Origin: AP-15 sp963797115
GTDB taxonomy: Bacteria > Pseudomonadota > Alphaproteobacteria > ATCC43930 > CGMCC-115725
Assembly (NCBI GenBank): GCA_963797115.1
Contig: CAWCOH010000002.1
Coordinates: 806,001-870,000 of the forward strand
Direction: 5' to 3'
Length of the DNA stretch: 64,000 nt
This document shows, piece after piece, positions 34,564-42,920 of this stretch (position 1 is the first letter of the stretch; every line of letters begins with the position of its first letter). Made by a program: the position numbers and the translations under genes. Below the pieces are notes generated by a model, which was not told the origin of the DNA, did no database searches, and saw only the letters and a list, made by a program, of their open reading frames with translations.

Positions 34564-36162
34564 ATGATGAAGTGGTTGTTGACGCTCGCAATCTCTGGCG
34601 GATTGGCGGTTGCGGCGCCGACCGCCGGTCCGGCATTCGCACAGACGCCCGGCGGGATCCTGAAGATCTTCCATTGGGACAGCCCGGCGAGCATGTCGAT
34701 CCACGAGGAGGCGACCTATTCGACCGTGGTACCGATGATGGGGGTGCTCAACAACCTCGTCCTCTACAAGCAGGACGTGCCGCAGAACAGCCTGCAATCG
34801 ATCGTGCCGGAACTCGCCAGCAGCTGGTCGTGGAACGAAGAGGGAACTGAGCTGACCTTCAAACTGCGCCAAGGGGTCAAATGGCACGACGGCAAGCCTT
34901 TCACCGCCGCCGACGTCAAATGCACCTTCGATCTGCTGCTCGGCAAATCTAAGGACAAGCTGCGCATCAATCCGCGCAAGGAATGGTATCACAATGTCAA
35001 GGAGGTCACGCCACAGGGCGACTTCGAGGCGGTTTTTCACCTCGAACGGCCGCAGCCGGCGCTGATCGCGCTGCTCGCTTCCGGTTATTCGCCGATCTAT
35101 CCCTGCCACGTACCGCCAGCCGAGATGCGGCGCCACCCGATCGGCACGGGACCGTTCAAATTCGTCGAGTTCAAGCCGAACGAAAGGATCAAAGTCGAGC
35201 GCAATCAGGACTATTGGAAGAAGGATCGCCCGTATCTCGACGGCATCGAGTACGCAATCATCCCGAACCGCTCGACCGCCCTCCTCGCCTTCGAATCGGG
35301 AAAGGTCGACATGACCTGGCCGTTCGTCGTGACGGTGCCGCTGTTGAAGGAGGTCAAGAGCCAGGCGCCGCAGGCGATCTGCGAATTGAAGACCAACAAC
35401 GGCACCAGCAACCTGATCGTCAACCGCGATAAACCGCCATTCGACAATGCCGATCTGCGGCGGGCGATGGCTCTTGCGCTGGACCGCAAGGCCTTTGTCG
35501 ACATTCTGAGCGAGGGCCAGGGCCGCATCGGCGGCGCGATGCTGCCGCCGCCGGAGGGGCAGTGGGGTATGCCGCGCGAAATCCTGGAGACCGTGCCGGG
35601 CTATGGTCCCGATGTGCAGAAGAACCGCGCCGATGCGCGCCAGATCATGGAAAAGCTCGGCTACGGGCCGGATAAGCGGCTCGCGATCAAGATCGCCACC
35701 CGCAACGTTGCATCCTACCGAGATCCGGCGGTCATCCTGATCGACCAGCTCAAGGAGATCTACATCGACGGCGAGCTCGACACGGTCGAGACCGCCAACT
35801 GGCATTCCAAGGTCACCCGCAAGGACTACATGGTCGGCCTCAACGCGACCGGCAACGGCGTCGACGACCCGGATCAGAATTTCTACGAGAATTATTCCTG
35901 CGGGTCGGCGCGCAACTATACCGGGTACTGCAATCCTGAGCTCGACAAGGAATTCGACCGGCAGTCGGCCGAAATAAATCAAGAAAAACGCAAGAAGCTG
36001 GTATGGGAGATCGACCGAAAATTGCAGGAGGACCAAGCTCGGCCGATCATTTTGCATAACATCGGTGCGACCTGCTGGCAGCCACAGGTGAAGGGCCTGA
36101 CGATAATGGTCAACAGCATCTACAACGGCTGGCGCTTCGAAGACGTCTGGCTCGACAGGTAG
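34564..36162 (+). CDS. ABC transporter solute-binding protein, family 5 (array member 16, nearest the permease genes)
   Basis: 532 residues from ATG 34564, which has GGAG six bases upstream; the in-frame ATG at 34552 lacks a spaced ribosome-binding site. The signal peptide ends PAFA/Q. Distinct features are AQTPGG, IFHWDSPASMS, MMGVLNNLVLYKQDVPQNS, DVKCTFDLLLGKSKDK, and YSCGSARNYTGYC. The tail is FEDVWLDR. The 24-bp gap to member 15 indicates one transcript; a 279-bp gap separates it from the permease operon. Confidence 0.93.
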   Translation: MMKWLLTLAISGGLAVAAPTAGPAFAQTPGGILKIFHWDSPASMSIHEEATYSTVVPMMGVLNNLVLYKQDVPQNSLQSIVPELASSWSWNEEGTELTFKLRQGVKWHDGKPFTAADVKCTFDLLLGKSKDKLRINPRKEWYHNVKEVTPQGDFEAVFHLERPQPALIALLASGYSPIYPCHVPPAEMRRHPIGTGPFKFVEFKPNERIKVERNQDYWKKDRPYLDGIEYAIIPNRSTALLAFESGKVDMTWPFVVTVPLLKEVKSQAPQAICELKTNNGTSNLIVNRDKPPFDNADLRRAMALALDRKAFVDILSEGQGRIGGAMLPPPEGQWGMPREILETVPGYGPDVQKNRADARQIMEKLGYGPDKRLAIKIATRNVASYRDPAVILIDQLKEIYIDGELDTVETANWHSKVTRKDYMVGLNATGNGVDDPDQNFYENYSCGSARNYTGYCNPELDKEFDRQSAEINQEKRKKLVWEIDRKLQEDQARPIILHNIGATCWQPQVKGLTIMVNSIYNGWRFEDVWLDR

Positions 36163-36208
36163 CGCAACATCTTCCCGACCGCAGACTGCGCCGGCTCGAG
36201 GCCGCGGA

Positions 36209-36256
36209 CAGGCAGGTTCACAAGGTCTATTTCGACAGCCGGACGAGGGCGGCTCT
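36209..36256 (+). pseudogene. Possible scrap of a binding-protein 5' region
   Basis: In the gap before the permease genes, TATTTCGACAGCCGGACGAG matches the array block CATTTCGACAGCCCGGCGAG, which encodes HFDSPAS, at 17-18 positions, and is preceded by GGCAGG...AAGGTC resembling the codons before it in member 6. The match is short, so chance cannot be excluded. Confidence 0.3.
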
Positions 36257-36364
36257 ATAGGCAGATCTCCGTAGCGCCCGACCCAGGCTCCGAGGCACGG
36301 CCCGCGGTGCCCGATACCGCTCTCGGGGCATTCGGAGAAAGCCGGTGACATCACGGAGATGCGA

Positions 36365-36393
36365 TCGACCGGCGAAGTGAGGCATGCTATCGT
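36365..36393 (+). promoter_or_regulatory. Promoter candidate for the permease operon
   Basis: TCGACC (36365-36370), 17 bases, then an extended -10 TGCTATCGT (36385-36393). The same spot read on the minus strand gives GATAGGTGACGATAG, similar to the doubled GATA of boxes 1 and 7, so a common regulator of array and permease is conceivable. Confidence 0.4.
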
Positions 36394-36441
36394 CACCTAT
36401 CGGACCCGCGAAACCGCATGCGGCGGGAAGGGAGGAAGACG

Positions 36442-37389
36442 GTGGGATCCTATCTCGTGCGGCGCTTCGGCCTGATGCTCCTGACGCTGTTCGGGATCTC
36501 GGTCATCATTTTTTTGATGTTGCGCATCGCGCCCGGCAACATCGCTGACATACTGTTCGACGCCGCGGGCTTCGTCGACCCGACGGACAAGGCCCAGATC
36601 ATGAAGGATCTTGGCCTCGATCAGCCGCTGTTGGTCCAATATGCGAGTTGGATCGGCGGGCTGATGCAAGGCGATCTCGGCTTCTCCTACGTGACCGACC
36701 GGCCGGCTATTCGGGAGATCCTGCCGCGCATCCCGATCACCGCCAAAATCGCGGGGCTGGCCGTGCTCTTCTCCGCGATAATCGGGATCCCGCTCGGGGT
36801 GATCAGCGCCGTCAAGCAGAATACCCGTCTCGACTATTTTCTGCGGGTGGTTTCGCTGTCCGCGCTGTCGATGCCGAACTTCTGGCTCGGATTGTTGGTC
36901 TTGATGTTCTCCGTCGCCTATTTCGGCACGATCCCAATCTACACCGATGCGCCGCAGAGCTTTTGGCACGCGCTGGCGATGTACAGCATACCGGCCGCGG
37001 TCGTCGGGTTTCGCAGTCAGGCCTTGATAATGCGGCTCACCCGCTCGTCGATGCTCGAAGTGTTGCGCCAGGATTACATCCGCACCGCGCGCTCAAAGGG
37101 CGCCTCCGAGAATGTCGTCAACTACCACCACGCCCTGAAAAACGCGGTATTGCCGGTCGTCACCGTGATCGGGCTCGAGGTTGCGATCCTTTTGGGTGGG
37201 CTGGTGGTCACCGAAACTGTGTTCAACATTCCGGGGGTGGCGCGCTTTCTTGTCGAAGCCATCCGCTGGCGCGATTATCCGATCGTGCAGAACATCATCA
37301 TGTACATCGCCATCATCGTTGTCTTAGTCAATTTTACTGTTGATATGCTCTACGCTGTGTTGGACCCGCGGATCAAATACTCGAATTAA
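36442..37389 (+). CDS. ABC transporter permease, DppB/OppB type
   Basis: A 315-residue inner-membrane subunit with six predicted membrane segments. It begins VRRFGLMLLTLFGISVIIFLM and carries the long periplasmic loop after the first segment (APGN...DKAQIMKDLGLDQPLLVQY) typical of DppB. The EAA coupling loop is seen as RTARSKGASENVVNYHHALKNA, which docks on the ATPase. The GTG start at 36442 is preferred because GGGAGGA (36430-36436) lies five bases upstream; the upstream ATG at 36418 has none. It is the first gene of a four-gene BCDF operon, the only membrane component in the whole binding-protein locus. Confidence 0.93.
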   Translation: MGSYLVRRFGLMLLTLFGISVIIFLMLRIAPGNIADILFDAAGFVDPTDKAQIMKDLGLDQPLLVQYASWIGGLMQGDLGFSYVTDRPAIREILPRIPITAKIAGLAVLFSAIIGIPLGVISAVKQNTRLDYFLRVVSLSALSMPNFWLGLLVLMFSVAYFGTIPIYTDAPQSFWHALAMYSIPAAVVGFRSQALIMRLTRSSMLEVLRQDYIRTARSKGASENVVNYHHALKNAVLPVVTVIGLEVAILLGGLVVTETVFNIPGVARFLVEAIRWRDYPIVQNIIMYIAIIVVLVNFTVDMLYAVLDPRIKYSN

Positions 37390-37404
37390 CCCGGAGATCG
37401 AGCT

Positions 37405-38298
37405 ATGAGCAGCGTTGACTATCGGGCGGAACTGGCCAGGGCGGGCGCGAACCTAGACAGCCGCTGGGCGAAATTACGCTTCCTCGCGCGTCGCTATCCG
37501 CTGGGTGCGGTAGGCGCGGTAATCATGGCGCTATGCGTCTTCGCTGCATTGTTCGCCCCCTACATCACTGTCTACGACCCATTGTCGACCAACGCGGCGC
37601 TGTCATTGGCGCGGCCCTCTGCGCAGCATTGGCTCGGCTGCGACTTCATGGGACGCGACGTGTACAGCCGCATCGTCTATGGGGCCCGCATATCGCTTGC
37701 GGTTGGCATCGGCTCCCTGGGCCTGGGGCTCAGCTGCGGCGTTCTCATCGGCTTGACATCGGGCTATCTCGGCGGCTGGATCGACTTGGCCGCCCAGCGC
37801 CTGATCGACATCCTGCAATCGCTGCCGCTGCTCGTCATGGCATTGCTGATGACAGCCTCTCTGGGCCCCTCGCTCAGGAACACGATCATCGCGATTTCGA
37901 TCGCGCTGATCCCCTCTTCCGCCCGCGTCGTCCGCTCCACGACGCTGTCTCTCCGTGAGCAGCCCTTCGTTAAGTCGGCGAAGGCGATCGGCATGAGCGA
38001 AGTGCGTATCGCTTTCCGGCATGTGCTTCCCAACACCCTGGCGCCGCTGATCGTATTGGGGACGGCCCAACTCGGGGCGACGATCCTGATCGAGGCAACG
38101 TTGTCGTTTTTGGGTCTCGGTGTCCCCGAGCCGCATCCCTCCTGGGGCCGGATGCTGTCGGAATCGGCGGCAGAATATGTGCGCACCGCTCCGTGGCTGG
38201 TAATCTTCCCTGGCCTTGCGATCAGCCTCGTTGTGTTCGGCACGAACCTGTTCGGCGATGCCTTGCGCGACGTTCTCGATCCGCGGCAGCGCAGCTGA
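37405..38298 (+). CDS. ABC transporter permease, DppC/OppC type
   Basis: 297 residues with the DppC layout: a cytoplasmic N-terminus, a first membrane segment (YPLGAVGAVIMALCVFAALFAPYI), then the HWLGCDFMGRDVYSRIVYGARISL signature of the N-terminal OppC region, five further segments and the EAA loop VKSAKAIGMSEVRIAFRHVLPN. It pairs with the DppB-type subunit to form the channel. It starts 15 bp after the upstream stop with CGGAG before the ATG. Confidence 0.94.
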   Translation: MSSVDYRAELARAGANLDSRWAKLRFLARRYPLGAVGAVIMALCVFAALFAPYITVYDPLSTNAALSLARPSAQHWLGCDFMGRDVYSRIVYGARISLAVGIGSLGLGLSCGVLIGLTSGYLGGWIDLAAQRLIDILQSLPLLVMALLMTASLGPSLRNTIIAISIALIPSSARVVRSTTLSLREQPFVKSAKAIGMSEVRIAFRHVLPNTLAPLIVLGTAQLGATILIEATLSFLGLGVPEPHPSWGRMLSESAAEYVRTAPWLVIFPGLAISLVVFGTNLFGDALRDVLDPRQRS

Positions 38299-38352
38299 TC
38301 AACTTGTCCGCCGGGACGGGACCCACCGCAGATCCGAGACAAAAAAGGCGGG

Positions 38353-39444
38353 ATGCCTCCGATGACGAATGACGAGACCACGGTGGATCGCCCGGGGTCC
38401 CCCGCCTACGCGATCACCAGAGCCGCCTCACAGGCGGATATGGTAATCGACGTCAAGGGCCTGCAGACCTACCTCTTCACCCGATCGGGCATCGTCAAAG
38501 CGGTGGATGACGTCTCATTCTCGCTGCGGCGGGGCGAAACCTTGGCGGTGGTCGGCAAGTCTGGCTGCGGCAAGTCGATGACGGCTCTGTCGATCATGCG
38601 TCTGGTCCCCAACCCTCCGGGAAAGATCGTCGGCGGCGCGATCACGCTCGAGGGAAAGGACCTGGTTCAGCTCGACGAAGCCGAAATGCGCGATATCCGC
38701 GGCAACGACATTTCGATGATTTTTCAGGAGCCGATGACCTCGCTCAATCCGGTATTGACGATCGGGCATCAGATCGGCGAGGCGGTGCGGCTGCATCAGG
38801 ATTTGTCGAAGACGGCGGCCGTCGAGAAGGCCGTGGAGATGCTGCGGCTCGTCAAGATCCCCGAGGCGGCGCAGCGGGCGCGCGAATATCCGCACCAGCT
38901 CTCGGGCGGCATGCGGCAACGGGCGATGATAGCGATGGCGCTTGCCTGCAACCCGCAGGTATTGATCGCCGACGAGCCGACGACCGCCTTGGATGTGACG
39001 ATCCAGGCGCAAATCCTCGATCTGATCCTGGAACTACAGAAGAAGCTGGGCACGGCGGTGATCCTGATCACGCACAATCTCGGGGTCGTGGCCGAGACCG
39101 CGCAGCGGGTAATTGTCATGTATGCGGGAAGAAAGGTCGAAGAGGCCGAAGTCGGCGCCTTGTTCGCGCAGCCGCTCCATCCCTATACCCATGGCCTGCT
39201 GGCATCCATTCCGCGGCTCGAGATCTTGGCGGGGCGCAACTCCGCTGCCGTCGAGCGGCTGCAGGAAATCCCCGGCATGGTTCCAGCCCTGAACAATCTC
39301 CCGCCGGGTTGCACTTTTGCCCCCCGCTGTGCTTTCGCCGATGACCGCTGCCGCTCCCACTATCCCCCTTACGAGCAGCTGCGGCCGGGGCATTGGACGG
39401 CATGCTGGCATTCGGAGAGGCTCTATGGTGAGCGGGATGGCTAA
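38353..39444 (+). CDS. ABC transporter ATP-binding protein, DppD/OppD type
   Basis: A 363-residue cytoplasmic ATPase with Walker A GKSGCGKSM, Q-loop MIFQEPMTSLNP, signature LSGGMRQR, Walker B VLIADEPTTALD and the H-loop LITHNLGVV. The C-terminal oligopeptide-transporter extension carries the cysteine cluster PPGCTFAPRCAFADDRC...CW seen in DppD/OppD proteins. An in-frame ATG at 38362 is an alternative start. It forms a heterodimer with the next gene product. Confidence 0.95.
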   Translation: MPPMTNDETTVDRPGSPAYAITRAASQADMVIDVKGLQTYLFTRSGIVKAVDDVSFSLRRGETLAVVGKSGCGKSMTALSIMRLVPNPPGKIVGGAITLEGKDLVQLDEAEMRDIRGNDISMIFQEPMTSLNPVLTIGHQIGEAVRLHQDLSKTAAVEKAVEMLRLVKIPEAAQRAREYPHQLSGGMRQRAMIAMALACNPQVLIADEPTTALDVTIQAQILDLILELQKKLGTAVILITHNLGVVAETAQRVIVMYAGRKVEEAEVGALFAQPLHPYTHGLLASIPRLEILAGRNSAAVERLQEIPGMVPALNNLPPGCTFAPRCAFADDRCRSHYPPYEQLRPGHWTACWHSERLYGERDG

Positions 39445-40453
39445 CCTGGCCGTCGCAGACGTCTCCGCGGTGAAAAGGCCGGCTCGCAACACTGTCCCGG
39501 TAATCGAAGTCGCCGGGCTGAAGAAGCACTTCCCGGTCAAGAAGGGTCTATTGCGGCGCACCGCGGGTTATGTCTATGCGGTCGACGGTATCAGCTTTTC
39601 GATCGATCAAGGGGAAACCCTCGGCCTGGTGGGTGAAAGCGGCTGTGGCAAGTCGACTGTGGCTCGGACCCTGTTGCGCCTCGTCGAGCCGACCGCCGGC
39701 TCGATCAAGCTTGATGGTGAGGACATCACGCGGTTGGGCAAAGCCGCAATGCGGCCGCATCGGCGCCAGATGCAGATCATTTTCCAAGATCCGTTCTCCT
39801 CGCTGAACCCGCGCATGTCGGCCGGCGACATCGTCGGCGAGCCCTTGCAGGTTCACGGCATCGCTTACGGCAAGGAAAAGGAGGAGCGCGTCGCCGCGCT
39901 GTTCGACCAGGTCGGGCTCCGCAAGCTGCAGATGCGCAGCTTTCCGCACGAGTTTTCCGGCGGACAACGCCAGCGCATTTGCATTGCCCGCGCGCTCGCG
40001 CTGAACCCCAACCTGATTATTGGCGACGAGCCCGTCTCGGCACTCGACGTCTCGATCCAGGCCCAGGTCATTAACTTGATGATGGATCTGCAGCACGAGA
40101 AAAACCTCTCCTACCTCTTCATCGCTCATGATCTCGCGGTGGTCGAGCACATCAGTCACCGGATCGCGGTGATGTATCTCGGCAAGATCGTCGAATACAC
40201 CGACAAGCAGACGTTGTTCACCAACCCGCTGCACCCCTACACCGAGGCCCTGTTGGCCGCTGTACCGGTCCCCAACCCCCAGGTCAAACGCACAAAGCAC
40301 CTGCTGCAAGGTGACGTGCCGAGCCCGATCAACCCGCCACCCGGCTGCACATTTCATACCCGTTGTCCCTATGCCGAAGCACGGTGCAGGGTCGATGTCC
40401 CCGCCCTCCGCGAGGTCAGCCCCGGCCACCGGGTGGCCTGTCATCTGCGTTGA
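39425..40453 (+). CDS. ABC transporter ATP-binding protein, DppF/OppF type
   Basis: A 342-residue ATPase with Walker A GESGCGKST, Q-loop IIFQDPFSSLNPRM, signature FSGGQRQR, Walker B LIIGDEPVSALD and LFIAHDLAVVEHIS, with the C-terminal PPGCTFHTRCPYAEARC cluster. ATG 39425 follows GGAGAGG and overlaps the end of the DppD-type gene by 20 bp, which implies coupled translation; ATG 39437 is an alternative. It completes the B-C-D-F set, so the locus holds one whole importer and sixteen receptor genes. Confidence 0.94.
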   Translation: MVSGMANLAVADVSAVKRPARNTVPVIEVAGLKKHFPVKKGLLRRTAGYVYAVDGISFSIDQGETLGLVGESGCGKSTVARTLLRLVEPTAGSIKLDGEDITRLGKAAMRPHRRQMQIIFQDPFSSLNPRMSAGDIVGEPLQVHGIAYGKEKEERVAALFDQVGLRKLQMRSFPHEFSGGQRQRICIARALALNPNLIIGDEPVSALDVSIQAQVINLMMDLQHEKNLSYLFIAHDLAVVEHISHRIAVMYLGKIVEYTDKQTLFTNPLHPYTEALLAAVPVPNPQVKRTKHLLQGDVPSPINPPPGCTFHTRCPYAEARCRVDVPALREVSPGHRVACHLR

Positions 40454-40739
40454 CGGCACGGCGCGAGGCCGGGACCGGCTGAGGATGTTTCAATTTAGAG
40501 CGTCTTCAAAGATCACTATCTCCTGACGCAAAATTTGAACAAGTCACTCGGTTAACTTGCGGTAGTGAGATTGCCGCCAAGCGGAGAAGAAGGTAATTTT
40601 TGACAGATACGGAGCGTGCACTTAAGAAAGGTTAACCCACTATAACTCGCAGTTGCTCTCATATCTGTCATTGGTTATAATCTTAAAAACTTGATGGATC
40701 CCGTTAACTTCTGTTAACTTAGTAAATTGCTACAATCTG
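40454..40739. other. AT-rich spacer with four GTTAAC palindromes
   Basis: This 286-bp gap is conspicuously AT-rich in an otherwise GC-rich window. It carries GTTAAC at 40551-40556, 40631-40636, 40703-40708 and 40713-40718, the last two in the direct repeat GTTAACTT-CT-GTTAACTT. A promoter lies at 40653-40681 and another TTGACA at 40600-40605. It separates the permease operon from the next transcription unit. Confidence 0.5.
40653..40681 (+). promoter_or_regulatory. Strong sigma-70-type promoter upstream of the TAXI/binding-protein operon
   Basis: TTGCTC (40653-40658), a 17-base spacer, then a perfect TATAAT (40676-40681). Transcription would start near 40688, just before the two GTTAAC palindromes (40703-40718), which are thus placed to act as an operator. 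Confidence 0.6.
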
Positions 40740-41747
40740 ATGATTTCTAGCTCCCCCAACCCAACATTAGCGCGAGAAATGTTCGGCGAAATATCAACAG
40801 TCACGCCGATCGACGAACTGAACGCGCATGGCGATGCCGTGTCCGAACCCGTGCCGCGGGCTAGCCCGGCGCCTGGCAGCTCCATCTCCGATCCGCCGGG
40901 TGGGACGCCCGTCCCGCGCGGGCGTCCCACCCGGCCGGCGCTTCCGATGGGTATTCTCCTATACCTCGCGTCCATCGGAATCGTGGCCACTGCGACAGTC
41001 GGTGTCTTGTTTGGCATCGGCTTTTCCTTGCTCGTGAAGCCGACGGACGCGTTGAATGCTGCGGTCGCCACCCGCAGTCGGGGCTCTGACGTCGGGTCGT
41101 TGCTCTACAGTATGGTACCGCATTTCTTTGGCGACACGGCTGCTGCCGCCTACGCGAAAGTTGTGGCGGTGCCGAGTAAATCGGAGATCCTTCGACCGGC
41201 GGCCGTAACCATCCTGCCTGGCGCTCCCGCGACTCCTCAGCTATCGTCAGCCGATCAAATCTCGTCGCCTGAGCAAAACGCTGTAGAACCGGCATCCATG
41301 GTCACCAACGCCTCCGGGAACAACACCAAGGACGCATCGGCTGCGGACGAGGCGAACCCGGCTAAGGTTCTCGGGACAGCAGACGATGCTGCCGCACCCG
41401 TCGTGGCGGCAGGCGAGCCGCCGCCAAGTGCTACCACCCGAGCCGTCACAGTCGCGCCGTCGGGCCCCGCCGCAGTCGATGTCGCGGAGCTTTTGGCGCG
41501 CGGCGACGGTTATCTTGGCATTGGGGACGTCACCTCCGCCCGCCTCTTCTACGAGCGTGCCGCCGACGCCGGAAGCGGCCAAGGGGCGATGCGGCTTGGG
41601 GCGACTTTTGACCCCAACTTCCTGGATCGTGCCGGTCTGGTCGGAACTCGCGCCGACCGTGCCGAAGCAGACATCTGGTACCGTCGGGCCCGCGGCCTCG
41701 GCACGGCCGCAGCGACGCGCGAGCCAAACAGCCGAACGACGAAATAG
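40740..41747 (+). CDS. Hypothetical single-pass membrane protein with a Sel1/TPR-like C-terminus
   Basis: 335 residues: a Pro/Gly-rich cytoplasmic segment (1 to about 69), one membrane span (about 71-99), a long Ala-rich low-complexity linker, and a C-terminal helical pair from about residue 248 (LARGDGYLGIGDVTSARLFY, ERAADAGSGQGAMRLG...ADIWYRRARGLG), which looks like Sel1/TPR repeats. Similar proteins sit beside TAXI binding proteins in Alphaproteobacteria. The start is uncertain: ATG 40740 has no ribosome-binding site, ATG 40779 a weak one, and ATG 40947 lies at the membrane span. The coding DNA for residues 52-66 forms a perfect 17-bp inverted repeat. Confidence 0.65.
   Translation: MISSSPNPTLAREMFGEISTVTPIDELNAHGDAVSEPVPRASPAPGSSISDPPGGTPVPRGRPTRPALPMGILLYLASIGIVATATVGVLFGIGFSLLVKPTDALNAAVATRSRGSDVGSLLYSMVPHFFGDTAAAAYAKVVAVPSKSEILRPAAVTILPGAPATPQLSSADQISSPEQNAVEPASMVTNASGNNTKDASAADEANPAKVLGTADDAAAPVVAAGEPPPSATTRAVTVAPSGPAAVDVAELLARGDGYLGIGDVTSARLFYERAADAGSGQGAMRLGATFDPNFLDRAGLVGTRADRAEADIWYRRARGLGTAAATREPNSRTTK
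40895..40980 (+). repeat. Two adjacent perfect inverted repeats near the 5' end of the transcript
   Basis: First, a 17-bp stem (40895-40911 with 40919-40935; loop TCCCGCG), core GGGTGGGACGCCCG. Second, TTCCGATGG (40942-40950) with CCATCGGAA (40972-40980). Both lie within about 300 bases of the proposed transcription start; the second includes the ATG at 40947. Confidence 0.7.
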
Positions 41748-41762
41748 GGAATAGGTGTCGCC

Positions 41763-42881
41763 GTGAAGCCCCCCTTTTTGGCAGCCGCGATCGTCGCCGC
41801 ACTCAGCCCGATGACGGCTCTCGCGGCGCCCGCAAGCACCGCACTGCCCGATGCAACCACCGCCAATCGAGGGGTGGTCGAGCTCGAAACCGGACGTGCC
41901 TCCGGCAGCTCGGTACGCATCGCCGAGGATCTCGCCAATATTATCGATGATGGGGCGACGCGGCGGGTGCTGCCGGTCGTCGGTAAAGGATCGCTGCAAA
42001 ATCTTGGCGATCTCAAGTTACTGCGCGGCATCGATCTTGCGATTTTGCAGACGGATGTTCTCGATTATGCCAAGCAAGTGAACTACTTCCCGGGCATTGA
42101 AAATTGGGTAAGTTATATCGCCAAGCTCTACAATGAGGAGTTTCACCTCCTTGCTCGAAGCGAGGTGAAGGAAGTCGCAGATCTGGCGAACCAGAGGGTC
42201 AATCTTGATCTGCGCGGCGCCGGTACCGCGATTACGGCCGGCCGGCTCTTCGACCTTCTGCAGATCGCGGTTACGCCTACCTACGACGATCAGGAGGTGG
42301 CGCTGGGGAAGCTGCGCAGGGGTGAAATCGCCGCGCTTGCTTTTGTCTCAGGCAAACCCGCGCCGCTGTTCTGCAGCATTGCCGCGGAGGAGAGCCTTCA
42401 CTTCCTCGCCATCCCGCTCAATCCGGCGGTAACGGCGGCTTATGTGCCAACGCGCCTCACCGCCCAGGACTACCCGGGCCTGGTGCCGGGGGACCACCCG
42501 GTCGACACCGTGGCAGTCGGCACCGTGCTCGCGGCAGCCAATCTTCAGTACGGCTCAGAGCGCTACCGCAATCTGGTCAATTTTGTGGATGCGTTCTTTA
42601 CCGGGTTCCAATCGCTGCTCGAGCCCGGCCATCATCCAAAATGGCATGAGGTCAATGTTATGGCCGAGCTTCCCGGCTGGCGCCGTTTTCCGCCTGCCGA
42701 GCAATGGTTGCAGCGCAATGCGCCGGTGGCCGCCGCGCCCAATCTCCGGGATCTCAAAGGTATATTCTCGCGCTTCATCGACGAGCGCCAGCAGGCGACC
42801 GGCGGGCCGCCGATGACCCAGCAGGAAAAGGATCAGCTCTTTGGGCAGTTCGAGACGTGGCAGAGAGGTCGAATCCGTTAG
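41763..42881 (+). CDS. TAXI-family TRAP transporter solute-binding protein (orphan)
   Basis: 372 residues from a GTG start with a signal peptide ending near residue 22 (ALAAPA). The TAXI family fold is indicated by SSVRIAEDLANIIDDGATRRVLPVVGKGSLQNLGDLKLLRGIDLAILQTD, by VNLDLRGAGTAITAGRLFDLL (the ligand-binding turn), and by GEIAALAFVSGKPAPLF. These periplasmic proteins normally feed a DctQM-type TRAP membrane pair, but none is encoded here. It follows the membrane protein by 15 bp and precedes a family-5 ABC binding protein, an unusual pairing of two receptor types in one operon. Confidence 0.88.
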   Translation: MKPPFLAAAIVAALSPMTALAAPASTALPDATTANRGVVELETGRASGSSVRIAEDLANIIDDGATRRVLPVVGKGSLQNLGDLKLLRGIDLAILQTDVLDYAKQVNYFPGIENWVSYIAKLYNEEFHLLARSEVKEVADLANQRVNLDLRGAGTAITAGRLFDLLQIAVTPTYDDQEVALGKLRRGEIAALAFVSGKPAPLFCSIAAEESLHFLAIPLNPAVTAAYVPTRLTAQDYPGLVPGDHPVDTVAVGTVLAAANLQYGSERYRNLVNFVDAFFTGFQSLLEPGHHPKWHEVNVMAELPGWRRFPPAEQWLQRNAPVAAAPNLRDLKGIFSRFIDERQQATGGPPMTQQEKDQLFGQFETWQRGRIR

Positions 42882-42920
42882 CGCGCAGGCAGACAACACA
42901 ACTATCTTCCCTGACCTTCG

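Noticed and set aside
8496..36162. Tandem repeats as a CRISPR or other short-repeat array
   Set aside because: The periodicity comes from 1.6-kb coding paralogs, not short identical repeats with spacers.
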